From: HK1 sp965221725
GTDB taxonomy: Bacteria > Pseudomonadota > Gammaproteobacteria > HK1
Length of the DNA stretch: 64,000 bases
Direction of reading: 5' to 3'
Assembly (NCBI GenBank): GCA_965221725.1
Contig: OZ244909.1
Location: forward strand, 868,001-932,000
Position numbers and translations under genes: made by a program. This document shows, one piece after another, positions 19,225 through 28,037 of this stretch (its first letter is position 1; each line of letters opens with the position of its first letter). The notes below the pieces were generated by a model. The model had not been told where the DNA came from. It saw only the letters and a program-made list of their open reading frames with translations, and did not search any database.

Positions 19225-19413
19225 CCCCGTTTTCTCACCCATTCCCGGCTGCGGGCACGGATCTGACCGCTTTCGCTGCGTTGAATGCGACATGGGGGCG
19301 GCCAGGGTGCTCGACGTACCTACGGGTACGCCTGCGCGCCCTGACTCGCGTTCGCCCTGCAAAACCAGCCATCTCCTCGCCCTCGCTTCGCGAATCAGTG
19401 ACATTTCCGGGCT
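19225..19413 (+). repeat. Degenerate copy of the 188-bp MITE-like element at 37639
   Basis: The inner sequence (GCTGCGGGCACGGATCTGAC, GTGCTCGACGTAC, GCCTGCGCGCCCTGACTCG) matches the reverse complement of 37639-37826 along its length. The terminal repeats are decayed (TTTTCTCACCC on the left, ACATTTCCGGGCT on the right). It lies directly upstream of ccoG. Confidence 0.7.
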
Positions 19414-19452
19414 GATACCACTGTCGGATCGGTTTCGAGCACCGGCGAATCC

Positions 19453-20895
19453 GTGACCTCCCCCCATCCCGAGATCCCGGTCGCCGTGACCCCGGCCCCG
19501 CCGACGCCACCCGTCGACGATGTCGAGGCCGCGCTCTACGAGAAGCGGCAGAAGATCTACCCGCGCGAGGTGCATGGCTGGTTCGCCACCATGCGGGTGG
19601 CCGGGGCGGTGGCGTTGCTCGGGCTCTTCTACGGAGTGTGCTGGCTGCGCTGGGACGAGCGCCAGCTCCTGCTCTTCGACCTGCCGGCGCGCCAGTTCAA
19701 CGTCTTCTGGTGGACGTTCTATCCGCAGGACTTCCTCTACCTCGCGCTGTTGCTCATCCTCGCCGCGCTGGCACTGTTCTTCTTCACCTCGCTGGCCGGA
19801 CGGCTGTGGTGCGGCTACGCGTGCCCGCAGACCGTCTATACCGAGGTCTTCCTCTGGATCGAACGCAAGATCGAGGGCGACCGACCGCAGCAGATGAAGC
19901 TGGACCGGGCGCCGTGGGGGCCGCGGAAGCTCGCGCTCAAGTCCGCCAAGCACGCGGTGTGGATCGCGTTCTCGCTGTGGACCGGATTCACCTTCGTCGG
20001 CTACTTCACCCCCATCACCGAGCTGGGCGAGGCGCTGCTGCGGCTCGACACCGGCCCCTGGGAGGCGTTCTGGATTCTCTTCTACGGGTTCGCGACCTAC
20101 GGCAACGCCGGGTGGCTGCGCGAGCAGGTCTGCATCTACATGTGCCCCTACGCCCGCTTCCAGAGCGCGATGTTCGACCGCGACACCCTGGTCATCTCCT
20201 ACGACACGGAGCGCGGCGAACCACGCGGATCGCGCCAGCGCGGCACCGACCACCGTGCGGCCGGTCTCGGGGACTGCATCAACTGCACGATGTGCGTGCA
20301 GGTCTGCCCCACCGGCATCGACATTCGCGACGGGCTCCAGTACCAGTGCATCGCCTGCGCCGCGTGCGTGGATGTCTGTGATGAGGTCATGGAGCGCATG
20401 GGCTACTCGAAGGGGCTCGTGCGCTACACCACGCAGAACGCGGTGGACGGCCGGCCCACCCGCATCGTGCGCCCCCGCACTCTGATCTACGCCGGCGGCC
20501 TCGTCGCCCTGCTCGCGGTCTTCACGGGCTCGCTCGCGCTCCGGGTGCCGGTCGAGCTGGACATCCTCCACGACCGCAACGCGCTCTACCGGGAGACGGG
20601 CGACGGCTTCGTGCGCAACGTCTACACCCTGAAGATCGTGAACATGCACGACGCGCCGCTGCGGTGGCGCATCGACGCCTCCGGCATCGACGGGCTGCGC
20701 CTCGACATCGACGATCCGGACCGGATGGTGGCGCCCGGCGAAGTCGCGTCGGTACCGGCTCGGCTCGATGCGCCGCGCGACGCGCTCCGGTCCGGGAGCA
20801 CCCCGGTACGCTTCACGGTCGAGGCGGTCGAGGCGGCGGAGATCCGCGCCACCGAGGAGGCCCGCTTCCTCGGCCCGGCGCCGGGGGAGGGATGA
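19453..20895 (+). CDS. ccoG: cbb3 oxidase accessory Fe-S protein CcoG (FixG/RdxA-like)
   Basis: A 480-residue membrane protein. After several helices come GRLWCGYACPQTVYTEVF, then a double [4Fe-4S] ferredoxin domain (CINCTMCVQVCPTGIDIRDG and QCIACAACVDVCDEV), and a C-terminal Ig-like FixG domain. CcoG is a copper reductase that supports cbb3 assembly. GTG 19453 gives the normal N-terminus. The stop overlaps the next small ORF (ATGA). Confidence 0.95.
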   Translation: MTSPHPEIPVAVTPAPPTPPVDDVEAALYEKRQKIYPREVHGWFATMRVAGAVALLGLFYGVCWLRWDERQLLLFDLPARQFNVFWWTFYPQDFLYLALLLILAALALFFFTSLAGRLWCGYACPQTVYTEVFLWIERKIEGDRPQQMKLDRAPWGPRKLALKSAKHAVWIAFSLWTGFTFVGYFTPITELGEALLRLDTGPWEAFWILFYGFATYGNAGWLREQVCIYMCPYARFQSAMFDRDTLVISYDTERGEPRGSRQRGTDHRAAGLGDCINCTMCVQVCPTGIDIRDGLQYQCIACAACVDVCDEVMERMGYSKGLVRYTTQNAVDGRPTRIVRPRTLIYAGGLVALLAVFTGSLALRVPVELDILHDRNALYRETGDGFVRNVYTLKIVNMHDAPLRWRIDASGIDGLRLDIDDPDRMVAPGEVASVPARLDAPRDALRSGSTPVRFTVEAVEAAEIRATEEARFLGPAPGEG

Positions 20896-21119
20896 CGATG
20901 GCCGGGCCGGGCCCTGCGCTGGAGCTTGACGGGCTCGACAACGGTCACCGGCATATCGATGGCGCAATGACGATGGCCGGGCCGCGCTCTGCGCTGGACG
21001 CGAAAAAGATGGCCGAAGGCCCGCTCCGAGCCGGCCCTCGGGAGCTCGAAGTCGGCGCGATGCGGCGGCACGGCACGCCACTTCCGGCGCTCGGCCGCGA
21101 ACCCCGGAGCGGTGGCTGA
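20892..21119 (+). CDS. Small repetitive ORF between ccoG and ccoH
   Basis: 75 codons, overlapping the ccoG stop (ATGA) and the ccoH start (TGATG). The peptide contains an internal repeat, MTMAGPGPALE and MTMAGPRSALD, and no known motif. It may be a translational bridge created by sequence expansion rather than a functional protein. Confidence 0.35.
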   Translation: MTMAGPGPALELDGLDNGHRHIDGAMTMAGPRSALDAKKMAEGPLRAGPRELEVGAMRRHGTPLPALGREPRSGG

Positions 21120-21679
21120 TGGCCGAAAACCCCCACCCGTCGCCCCCGCGATCACCCCGCCCATCGCCCCATCCATCGCCGTGGTACCGGCAGCCCCTGG
21201 TGTGGATGGTGTTCGCGATCCCGGCCACGGCGGTGCTCGCCGGCGCGGTGATGCTGATCCTCGCCAACGTGACCTGGGACGGCCTCGTCGCCGACGATTA
21301 CTACCGTCGCGGGATGGAGATCAACCGCTCGCTCGCCCGCGACGCGGAGGCGACGCGCCTCGGGCTCGAAGCTGTCGTCACGTTCCCGAAGCCGGGGATC
21401 GTGGAAGCGCGGCTCACCCCCGACGGGGATGCGGCAACGGCGGCCGGCGACCGGCTCGACCTTCGCTTCGCGCACGCCGCGCGGGCGGGCGCGGACGTCG
21501 CCACCCCCATGATCCGCGACACCACTGGCGTCTGGCGCGGCGCCCTGCCGTCGTTGCCGCCCGGCAAGTGGTACGTCGAACTCGGCAACGACCAGTGGCG
21601 ACTCGCGGCGCCGGTACGGATGCCCGGCTCGTCAGCCGGGATCGTGCTGCGCGCGCACGATGATGGATCGTCCGGATAG
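21119..21679 (+). CDS. ccoH: cbb3 oxidase assembly protein CcoH (FixH)
   Basis: A 186-residue protein: a Pro/Ser/His-rich N-terminal tail, one helix (VWMVFAIPATAVLAGAVMLIL), then a periplasmic FixH domain (GLVADDYYRRGMEINRSLARD...LPPGKWYVELGNDQWRL). It stabilises the cbb3 complex during assembly. ATG 21119 overlaps the preceding stop. Confidence 0.9.
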   Translation: MAENPHPSPPRSPRPSPHPSPWYRQPLVWMVFAIPATAVLAGAVMLILANVTWDGLVADDYYRRGMEINRSLARDAEATRLGLEAVVTFPKPGIVEARLTPDGDAATAAGDRLDLRFAHAARAGADVATPMIRDTTGVWRGALPSLPPGKWYVELGNDQWRLAAPVRMPGSSAGIVLRAHDDGSSG

Positions 21680-22001
21680 CGATTGATTCGCAAATCGCTC
21701 CCCCGATTTCATCACTTTCGGCGGCCACTGCCTCCAACCCGAAGCACCGCTCGGTCACGACATGTACTTGCATGCAACCCTTTCAGTGCGGTCAGAGACA
21801 CCTCCAACCTCGGCGCCTGATTATCGACGACCAATGTGCAACCGTCAGAATCCTCGCCTGACGATGAAATGGATGCCGTGAGGCGACTCGTGACGAACGA
21901 CTCGCTCACGGCCACGGGGCAGCGGTTGGTGCGGTCGCATCTGGCGCCCTGAAATCGGCCTACCCTCTCCTGCACGACATTCGATGGATTCCCGCCGCCG
22001 C
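21680..22001. other. Intergenic region between convergent ccoH and DUF2235 gene
   Basis: 322 bp with no recognisable gene. The genes on either side converge, so it should contain terminators, but I did not identify a clear hairpin plus T-run. Confidence 0.45.
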
Positions 22002-22982
22002 TCAGTCGGCGATGATGTAGCGCTCCGGCAACTTCGGGGCGTAGCGGGCGGTCGGGTCCGACATGCGGTCGATCACGCTGCGGTGGACCCGCGCTCCCGC
22101 GGGGATCACGCGCCGCCGGCGGCCGCGAAACCGCCAGAATCCGTTGCACGATTCGTGCATCTTCCCCTGCGGATCCCCGCGGTGGCACGGTTCGGCCAGG
22201 GCGTCTTCGTCGAGGTGCATGCCGCACGCCCGCGCCCGGCCCAGCATCCATTGAAGAGCAAGGTTCGAAAGCCCGCGCTCTTCGTACCAGCCGCCGATGT
22301 CGGAGTGCACGCCCGCGAACCAGACCTGCTCCAGCGTCTGCGGCGGCGCGACGCTCGCCTCGTCCCACAGACACGGCGGGAAGTCGCGTCGACGCTCGTC
22401 GATGGCGACGGCGTGGCAGGCGAACGAGGTGTCCGGGGTCAGCCGGGTGTCGTGCCAGGTGCGGCCGGCGTTGAGGATCAGGGACTCGACGGTGTCCCAC
22501 ACCCCGATGAAGTGCACCGGACACGGCCGCGCGAAGGTCGCGTGAAAGCCGGCCTCCACTGCGGCGTCGCCCGGGCCGGCGTCCTCCCGGTGGTAGAGCT
22601 TCGAGGCGTACTCGACGAGGTTGCCGGCGGTCGGGCGCAGCAGGCCGCAGCGGTGCAGCATCCCGGCCAGCGAGCGCACCGTGAACGCGCCCCGGCTGAA
22701 GCCGAACAGAAACAGCCGATCTCCGTCCTCGTGGACCTGCATGAGGAAGCGGTAGGCTTCCTCGACGTTCCGGCGCAACCCGTACCCGGTCGCCTGATCC
22801 ATGGCCGCGTGCAGGGTGCCGCGCTCCTCCTCGTACACCCAGCCGCCGGTGCCGACGCCCGGGTCGTAGTAACGGCACTGACGCTCGCTCTCCTCGGCGA
22901 GCGCGTACGTGGCGACCACATTGGTGTTGTGAGCGCCATACTCGTTCCCGGTGCCGTCACAGCACACGACGATGTTCTTCAT
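22002..22982 (-). CDS. DUF2235 alpha/beta-hydrolase (Tle-like phospholipase family)
   Basis: A 326-residue protein beginning KNIVVCCDGTGNEYGAHNTNV, the typical DUF2235 start. It contains LFLFGFSRGAFTVRSLAGML (GxSxG nucleophile elbow), FIGVWDTVES, and VWFAGVHSDIGGWYEERGLSN with the late catalytic His. DUF2235 proteins include type VI secretion lipase effectors (Tle1) and stand-alone hydrolases. No VgrG or immunity gene is visible. ATG 22982 is preferred over 23018 because the conserved region begins there. Confidence 0.85.
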   Translation of the reverse strand: MKNIVVCCDGTGNEYGAHNTNVVATYALAEESERQCRYYDPGVGTGGWVYEEERGTLHAAMDQATGYGLRRNVEEAYRFLMQVHEDGDRLFLFGFSRGAFTVRSLAGMLHRCGLLRPTAGNLVEYASKLYHREDAGPGDAAVEAGFHATFARPCPVHFIGVWDTVESLILNAGRTWHDTRLTPDTSFACHAVAIDERRRDFPPCLWDEASVAPPQTLEQVWFAGVHSDIGGWYEERGLSNLALQWMLGRARACGMHLDEDALAEPCHRGDPQGKMHESCNGFWRFRGRRRRVIPAGARVHRSVIDRMSDPTARYAPKLPERYIIAD

Positions 22983-23098
22983 GAAGACCTCCGGCTCGAT
23001 CCGCTCGGGCATTGTCACGCACGGTTCGAACGCCCGACATCACCTCTTCAAGTTTTCAGGGCCGCCTGGGGTCGGATCCGCGCCCGCTCTCCCGGCTC

Positions 23099-24430
23099 TC
23101 ATTCAGGGCCAAGCGCGGCCCCCCAAACCCGGCGCCCGGCGATGTACGTCGCCCGAACCGCGCGGTCGTCGCCGAGGATGGCGAGGGCGAAGAGCGTATC
23201 CTCAAGGCTTTCCGAGAGCGCGTGGCGCGCTTCCAGCACCGGGGTGGCGGCGGGGTCGAGGACGACGATATCCGCCCATCGGCCCGGCTCCAGGGAGCCA
23301 ATCTCCTCGTCGAGGCCCAGATTCACCGCGTTGCCGCGGGTGGCGAGGTGGAACAGCGCGTGCGCGCCCGGCGTGCGTCCGCCGAGTATCGCCACCTTGT
23401 GGGCCTCGCCGAGGGTGTGCAGCATCGAGTAGCTCGTGCCGCCACCCACGTCGGTGGCGATGCCGATGCGCACGGGGCGGTCCGCGCGCCCGACATGGGC
23501 GGCGTCGAAGAGCCCCGAACCGAGGAAGGTGTTCGAGGTCGGGCAGTGCACGACGACGGCACCGGTCTCGCAGAGCCGCACGCACTCGCGCTCCGACAGA
23601 TGGATGCCGTGCGCATACAGGCTGCGCGGACCGAGCAGGCCGAACCGATCGTAGACATCGGTGTAGTCCTTCGCCCCCGGGAACAGGCGCCGCACGAACT
23701 CGATCTCGCCCGCGCTCTCGGAGAGGTGGCTGTGCACGTGGCAGTCGGGGTGCCGGGCGGCGAGCGCCCCGGCCTCGCGGAGCTGCGCTTCGGTCGAGGT
23801 GATGGCGAAGCGCACGGTGATCGCATAGCGCAGCCGGCCGCGGCGATGCCAGCGCGCGATCAGCGCCTCGCTGTCGCGCGCGCCCGATTCCGGGTCGTCG
23901 CACAGCGCCGCCGGGGCGTTGCGGTCCATCAGCGTCTTGCCGCTGACGATGGCCTGACCGCGGCGCTCCGCCGCGTCGAAGAGCACCTCGGCGGCGGACC
24001 GGTGCACGGTGGAGAAGACCACCGCGGCGGTGGTGCCGTGCTGTGCCAGGCGGTCGAGGAACACTTCGGCCGCAGCCCGCGCGTGCGATGGCGAGGCGTA
24101 GCGTTGCTCCTCGGGGAACGTGAACCGGTTCAGCCAGTCGAGCAGGTCCCTACCGGGGGCGGCCAGCATCCGGTACTGGGGAAAATGCACGTGGGCGTCG
24201 ATGAAGCCGGGCAGCACCAGCGCCTCGCCGTGGTCGTCCGACGGGAGGGTGCGGAACCGTTCCGGCAGGCGACGCGCATGGCCGCGCCACACGATACGCC
24301 CGTCCCCGGAGATCGCAACCGCGCCGTGGCGGTAAAACCGCACCGCGCGGTCCGCCCCCACGACGGCGGGGTCGTCGCGGTAGGTCAGGACCGCGCCGCG
24401 GACCACTCGCCCTGCGTGCGCGGCGGTCAC
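23099..24430 (-). CDS. guaD: Guanine deaminase
   Basis: A 443-residue amidohydrolase that converts guanine to xanthine. LPGFIDAHVHFPQ carries the metal-binding HxH, HSHLSESAGEIEFV and YAHGIHLSERE the next His ligands, and GIATDVGGGTSYSMLHT the final Asp. GTG 24430 gives the normal length. It is the last gene of the minus-strand purine operon, downstream of uraD and a set of tandem repeats. Confidence 0.93.
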   Translation of the reverse strand: MTAAHAGRVVRGAVLTYRDDPAVVGADRAVRFYRHGAVAISGDGRIVWRGHARRLPERFRTLPSDDHGEALVLPGFIDAHVHFPQYRMLAAPGRDLLDWLNRFTFPEEQRYASPSHARAAAEVFLDRLAQHGTTAAVVFSTVHRSAAEVLFDAAERRGQAIVSGKTLMDRNAPAALCDDPESGARDSEALIARWHRRGRLRYAITVRFAITSTEAQLREAGALAARHPDCHVHSHLSESAGEIEFVRRLFPGAKDYTDVYDRFGLLGPRSLYAHGIHLSERECVRLCETGAVVVHCPTSNTFLGSGLFDAAHVGRADRPVRIGIATDVGGGTSYSMLHTLGEAHKVAILGGRTPGAHALFHLATRGNAVNLGLDEEIGSLEPGRWADIVVLDPAATPVLEARHALSESLEDTLFALAILGDDRAVRATYIAGRRVWGAALGPE

Positions 24431-24610
24431 GGCGCCACCCGATCCTCGAGGCGGAACCGGGGGTCGTCGCGGCAGGCCGGGACCGCTTCGCGAATCACCT
24501 GCCTTTCGTGCGTAGCGGTCACGGCGCCACCCGATCCTTGAGGCAGAAGCGGAGATCGCGGCGGCAGGCCAGACCCACGCCACGGATCACCCGCCCCTCC
24601 CGCGCGGCGG
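24431..24610 (-). repeat. Tandem partial duplications of the uraD 3' end
   Basis: Between guaD and uraD are two degenerate ~75-bp units resembling the end of uraD. On the minus strand their frames end in RFRLEDRVAP and RFCLKDRVAP, against FRLEDRVTP in uraD itself, each with a stop. They look like serial tandem duplications rather than genes. Confidence 0.7.
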
Positions 24611-25147
24611 TCAAGGCGTCACCCGATCCTCGAGGCGGAACCGCAGGATGCGCTCCACGTTGGCGAGGGCCGTGGCGTGCTCGGTGTCGGCATCGTTGTC
24701 GATACGGGCCTCGAACGCGGCGAGGATGGCCTCCTTCGTCGCCCCCTTCACTGCGAAGATGAAGGGGAATCCGAAGCGGGCGCGGTAGCGGGCGTTGAGA
24801 TCCCGGAACCGGGCGAACTCTTCGGCGGTGAGTCGGTCGAGCCCCGCACCGGCCTGCTCGCGCCGTGACGCCTGCGCCATGTCGCCGACCACCGCCGCCC
24901 GGCCCGCGAGGTCCGGATGCGCGCGCAGCAACACAAGCTGCGTCTCGCGCGGCGCCGCCCGGACGGCACCGACGAACGCCGCCACCAATGCCTCCCGATC
25001 GGCGAACGGCCGTACTGCGAACGCAGAGTCGGCCACCCACGGCGACGCCTCCGCCACGTCGCCGAAACGGGCCGCGAACGCCGTCGCGTCGAGTGTGTTC
25101 ACGGCTTCGATCGACAGGGGCAGCGCGGCGGGCAACGGATCGCTCAT
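24611..25147 (-). CDS. uraD: OHCU decarboxylase
   Basis: A 178-residue 2-oxo-4-hydroxy-4-carboxy-5-ureidoimidazoline decarboxylase acting after urate oxidation. Key motifs are FAARFGDVAEASPWVADSAF, LLRAHPDLAGRAAV, SRREQAGAGLDRLTAEEFARF (QAGAGL with the catalytic region) and FGFPFIFAVKG. ATG 25147 gives the standard start. It lies between puuD and guaD. Confidence 0.93.
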   Translation of the reverse strand: MSDPLPAALPLSIEAVNTLDATAFAARFGDVAEASPWVADSAFAVRPFADREALVAAFVGAVRAAPRETQLVLLRAHPDLAGRAAVVGDMAQASRREQAGAGLDRLTAEEFARFRDLNARYRARFGFPFIFAVKGATKEAILAAFEARIDNDADTEHATALANVERILRFRLEDRVTP

Positions 25148-25149
25148 CA

Positions 25150-25258
25150 CGGCAACGCCTCTGCCAAATCGCCGAGGCGGATCGCGAAAACCGCCGCATC
25201 GAGCGCGTTGACGGCGCCAATCGACAGAAGCGACACGGCGGGCAGTCGATCGCTCATC
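25150..25258 (-). pseudogene. Duplicated N-terminal piece of uraD
   Basis: A minus-strand ORF from ATG 25258 reads MSDRLPAVSLLSIGAVNALD and continues to a stop after ~36 residues. It closely parallels the start of uraD (MSDPLPAALPLSIEAVNTLD) immediately downstream. It is a partial tandem duplication with no function expected. Confidence 0.75.
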
Positions 25259-25261
25259 ACG

Positions 25262-25440
25262 ACTGCGCCGCCCGTCAGACACCGAGGCGGGCACGGTAGA
25301 GCGGACCTTCGGGCTCGCTCACGCCTCATCGCGGCGCCGCCGCCAGCCAGGCGCCGGGGCGGGCACGGTAGAACGGACCTTCGGGCTCGCTCACGCCTCA
25401 TCGCGGCGCTGCCGCCAGCCAGGCGCCGAGGCGGGCCCGC
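25262..25440 (-). repeat. ~78-bp tandem repeats around the puuD 3' end
   Basis: The plus strand shows nearly identical consecutive units (CGGGCACGGTAGAGCGGACC / CGGGCACGGTAGAACGGACC, each followed by TTCGGGCTCGCTCACGCC and TCATCGCGGCGC). The last unit overlaps the puuD stop. This is the same style of duplication as beside uraD. Confidence 0.75.
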
Positions 25441-26603
25441 TCCTCGTCGGTCATTCCGGTCGGGTTTCCGAGGGGCATGGCGCGCGTGCGCACCGAGTGC
25501 AGGTCGACCAGGGCCGCGTAGCGACGCAGATCGTCGGTGGTCTCCAGCACGATGTTCTTGGGCGCGACCTTGAACGCCGGATGCGTCGGCGCCCGCGCGT
25601 GGCACGACACGCAGTGGGTATCGGTGATCCCCAGCACCTCGACATCGGTCACCGGCGGCGCGGCGCTCGAATCGAGCGATGCCAGGGTGGTCATGGTGAC
25701 CGGGGCGGTCAGCATGACGGCGATGGCCAGCGCCACCGCCACCACCGGCAGGGTCCAGGCGACGGAGGCGAACGGCCTCCCCACCTCGACGTGAACCAGG
25801 CAATGCCGCGCACAGGCCCCCCCCACGATGACCAGCGCGACCAGCAACCACGCCTGCGGATGCCCGGTGAGCATCGGGTAGTGCCCGCTCACCATCAGCA
25901 GCAGGACGGGCAGCGTCAGATAGGTGTTGTGCAGCGAACGCTGCTTGGCCACTTCGCCCAGCGCAGGATCCGGTGTCTCGCCCGCCAGCAGCGCCGCCAC
26001 CACCTTCTTCTGGTTGGGGATGATCACCATGAAGACGTTGAAGGCCATGATCGTCCCCATCAGCACGCCGGCGTGCACCAGTGCGGCGCGGGCGGAGAAC
26101 ACCTGCGTGTAGCCCCAGGTCGCGGCGACGCACAGAACGAAGACCGCGCCCGCCAGCACCACCGCGTTCGCGCCGACCCGCGACCGGCAGAGCCCGGTGT
26201 AGACGACCCAGCCCGCCGCGAGACTCCCGACGGAGATGGCCACCGCCGGCCAGGCCGCGAGCGGCATCACCCCGGGGTCGATGAGCCACGTCGAGGCATC
26301 GAAGTAGAACTGCACCGCCAGCAGCGCGAAGCCGGTCAGCCAGGTGAGATATGCCTCCCATCGGAACCACGTGAGGTGCTCCGGCAGTGCCGGGGGCGCC
26401 ACCGCGTATTTCTCCACCCGGTAGAAGCCACCTCCGTGCACCTCCCATGCGGTGCCGGTGAGATCCCCGGGCGCGTCGTGGCGGCGGCGCAGCGAGAGGT
26501 CGAGAGCGATGAAGTAGAAGGAGGTGCCGATCCAGGCGATGCCCGCCACCAGGTGCGCCCAGCGGAGCAGCAGGTTGGCCCAGTCGGCAGCGAAGGCGAT
26601 CAT
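25398..26603 (-). CDS. puuD: Membrane-bound urate hydroxylase PuuD with C-terminal cytochrome c domain
   Basis: A 401-residue protein with ~8 helices of the urate oxidase N-terminal family (DUF989): WAHLVAGIAWIGTSFYFIALD, HLTWFRWEAYLTWLTGF and IPNQKKVVAALLAGETPDP. A C-terminal cytochrome c domain follows with CVSCHARAPTHPAF (~residue 328). PuuD oxidises urate to 5-hydroxyisourate and passes electrons to the respiratory chain. No PucM-type hydrolase gene is seen nearby. ATG 26603 marks the conserved start. Confidence 0.93.
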   Translation of the reverse strand: MIAFAADWANLLLRWAHLVAGIAWIGTSFYFIALDLSLRRRHDAPGDLTGTAWEVHGGGFYRVEKYAVAPPALPEHLTWFRWEAYLTWLTGFALLAVQFYFDASTWLIDPGVMPLAAWPAVAISVGSLAAGWVVYTGLCRSRVGANAVVLAGAVFVLCVAATWGYTQVFSARAALVHAGVLMGTIMAFNVFMVIIPNQKKVVAALLAGETPDPALGEVAKQRSLHNTYLTLPVLLLMVSGHYPMLTGHPQAWLLVALVIVGGACARHCLVHVEVGRPFASVAWTLPVVAVALAIAVMLTAPVTMTTLASLDSSAAPPVTDVEVLGITDTHCVSCHARAPTHPAFKVAPKNIVLETTDDLRRYAALVDLHSVRTRAMPLGNPTGMTDEERARLGAWLAAAPR

Positions 26604-26873
26604 CGGCGGGCGGACCCGAATCGGACCGGAGCCGCCGCGGCCGGAGCCGCGGGGAGCGCCGCGCCCGACCGGGCATCGCCGAAGTCGGTGATTTCGATCA
26701 TGGATCGTGCTCCGGTCCCGCGCCCCGGAGAGCCGGCGCCTCCCGTGCATTCAGTCCCCGCATCGGGCGGCAACCGGGGCGAGACGGAGCGGGGGCGGAG
26801 ACCCCCGGCGCCGCGCACGCTCCCCGTCTCGGAGAGCGCGCGGCCCGACCCGGAAAGCGGGCGGGAAGCGGGC

Positions 26874-27944
26874 TTACTGCGGCAGCTTGTCGTCGATGCC
26901 CTTGACGTACCAGTTCATGCCGAGCAGAACGCCGTCGTCGAGCACCTCCCCCGCGCCGATGACCATCTCGCCCGCCTGGTTGTGGATCGGGCCGGTGAAG
27001 GGATGAAAATCACCGGCGGTAATTTTCGCCGCCGTCTCCTTCGCCATTGCCGCCACGTCGTCCGGCAGGTTGGTGTAGGGGGCCATCGTCACCATGCCGG
27101 GCCCCATGCCATCCCACACGTCATGGGACTGCCAGGTGCCGTCCATCACCGCCTGGACCCGCGCGACGTAGTACGGCGCCCAGTTGTTGACGATTGCGGT
27201 GAGCTGCGTATCCGGCGCGAACTTGATCATGTCCGACGCCTGCCCGAAGGCGTGCGCGCCCTGCTCGGCCGCGATCTGCAGCGGTGCGGTGGAGTCGGTG
27301 TGCTGGGTGATGATGTCGGCGCCCTGGCCGATCAGCACCTTGGCCGCATCCGCCTCCTTGCCCGGATCGAACCAGGTGCTCACCCACACCACCTTGAGCT
27401 TGAAGTCCGGGTTGACCGACTGCGCGCCCAGCATGAAGGAATTGATACCGCGCACCACCTCGGGGATCGGGAACGAGGCGATGTATCCGGCCACACCGCT
27501 CTTCGACATCCGCGCCGCGATCTGGCCGATGACGTAGCGTCCCTCGTAGAAACGCGCGTTGTACGTCGACACGTTGTCGCTTTCGCGCTTGTAGCCGGTG
27601 TTGTGCTCGAACTTCACGTCCGGGAATTTCTTCGCCACCCGGTTGGTCGGGTCCATGTAGCCGAACGAGGTGGTGAAGATGATCCCGGCCCCGTCCCGGG
27701 CCAGGCGGGTGATCGCGCGTTCGGCGTCCGGGCCCTCGGGCACGTTCTCCACGTACACGACCTCGACCTTGTCGCCGAACGCCTGCTCGACGGCGAGACG
27801 CCCCTCGTTGTGCTGGTAGGTCCATCCGTGGTCGCCGATCGGGCCGATATAGATGTATCCGACCTTCAGCTTGTCGGCGCCGGACGCGACGCCGACGGCG
27901 AGCGAGAGGGTCAGACCGGTCAATGCTGCAAACAGGGTTCTCAT
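26874..27944 (-). CDS. BMP-family ABC transporter substrate-binding protein
   Basis: A 356-residue periplasmic protein with a signal peptide (FAALTGLTLSLAVGVASGA). It then has KLKVGYIYIGPIGDHGWTYQHNEG, the standard BMP/PnrA-like opening, and FGYMDPTNRVAKKFPDVKFEH. The family binds nucleosides or purines. A GGAGG-like site precedes ATG 27944. Position beside two permeases and urate genes suggests a purine or nucleoside ligand. Confidence 0.92.
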   Translation of the reverse strand: MRTLFAALTGLTLSLAVGVASGADKLKVGYIYIGPIGDHGWTYQHNEGRLAVEQAFGDKVEVVYVENVPEGPDAERAITRLARDGAGIIFTTSFGYMDPTNRVAKKFPDVKFEHNTGYKRESDNVSTYNARFYEGRYVIGQIAARMSKSGVAGYIASFPIPEVVRGINSFMLGAQSVNPDFKLKVVWVSTWFDPGKEADAAKVLIGQGADIITQHTDSTAPLQIAAEQGAHAFGQASDMIKFAPDTQLTAIVNNWAPYYVARVQAVMDGTWQSHDVWDGMGPGMVTMAPYTNLPDDVAAMAKETAAKITAGDFHPFTGPIHNQAGEMVIGAGEVLDDGVLLGMNWYVKGIDDKLPQ

Positions 27945-28037
27945 CGGGAGGTTCTCCTCATCCGGGGTTCAGGTTGGGTTGGGTTGAGTGGATTCGGGCT
28001 CGGGCTCGGACAGGTTCGGACCGGGGCTCGGTGCGCC

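Noticed and set aside
22002..22982. Type VI secretion effector locus
   Set aside because: DUF2235 proteins can be T6SS lipases, but no VgrG, PAAR, adaptor or immunity gene is near.
24431..24610. Small regulatory RNA between guaD and uraD
   Set aside because: The repetitive sequence is explained by copies of the uraD 3' coding end.
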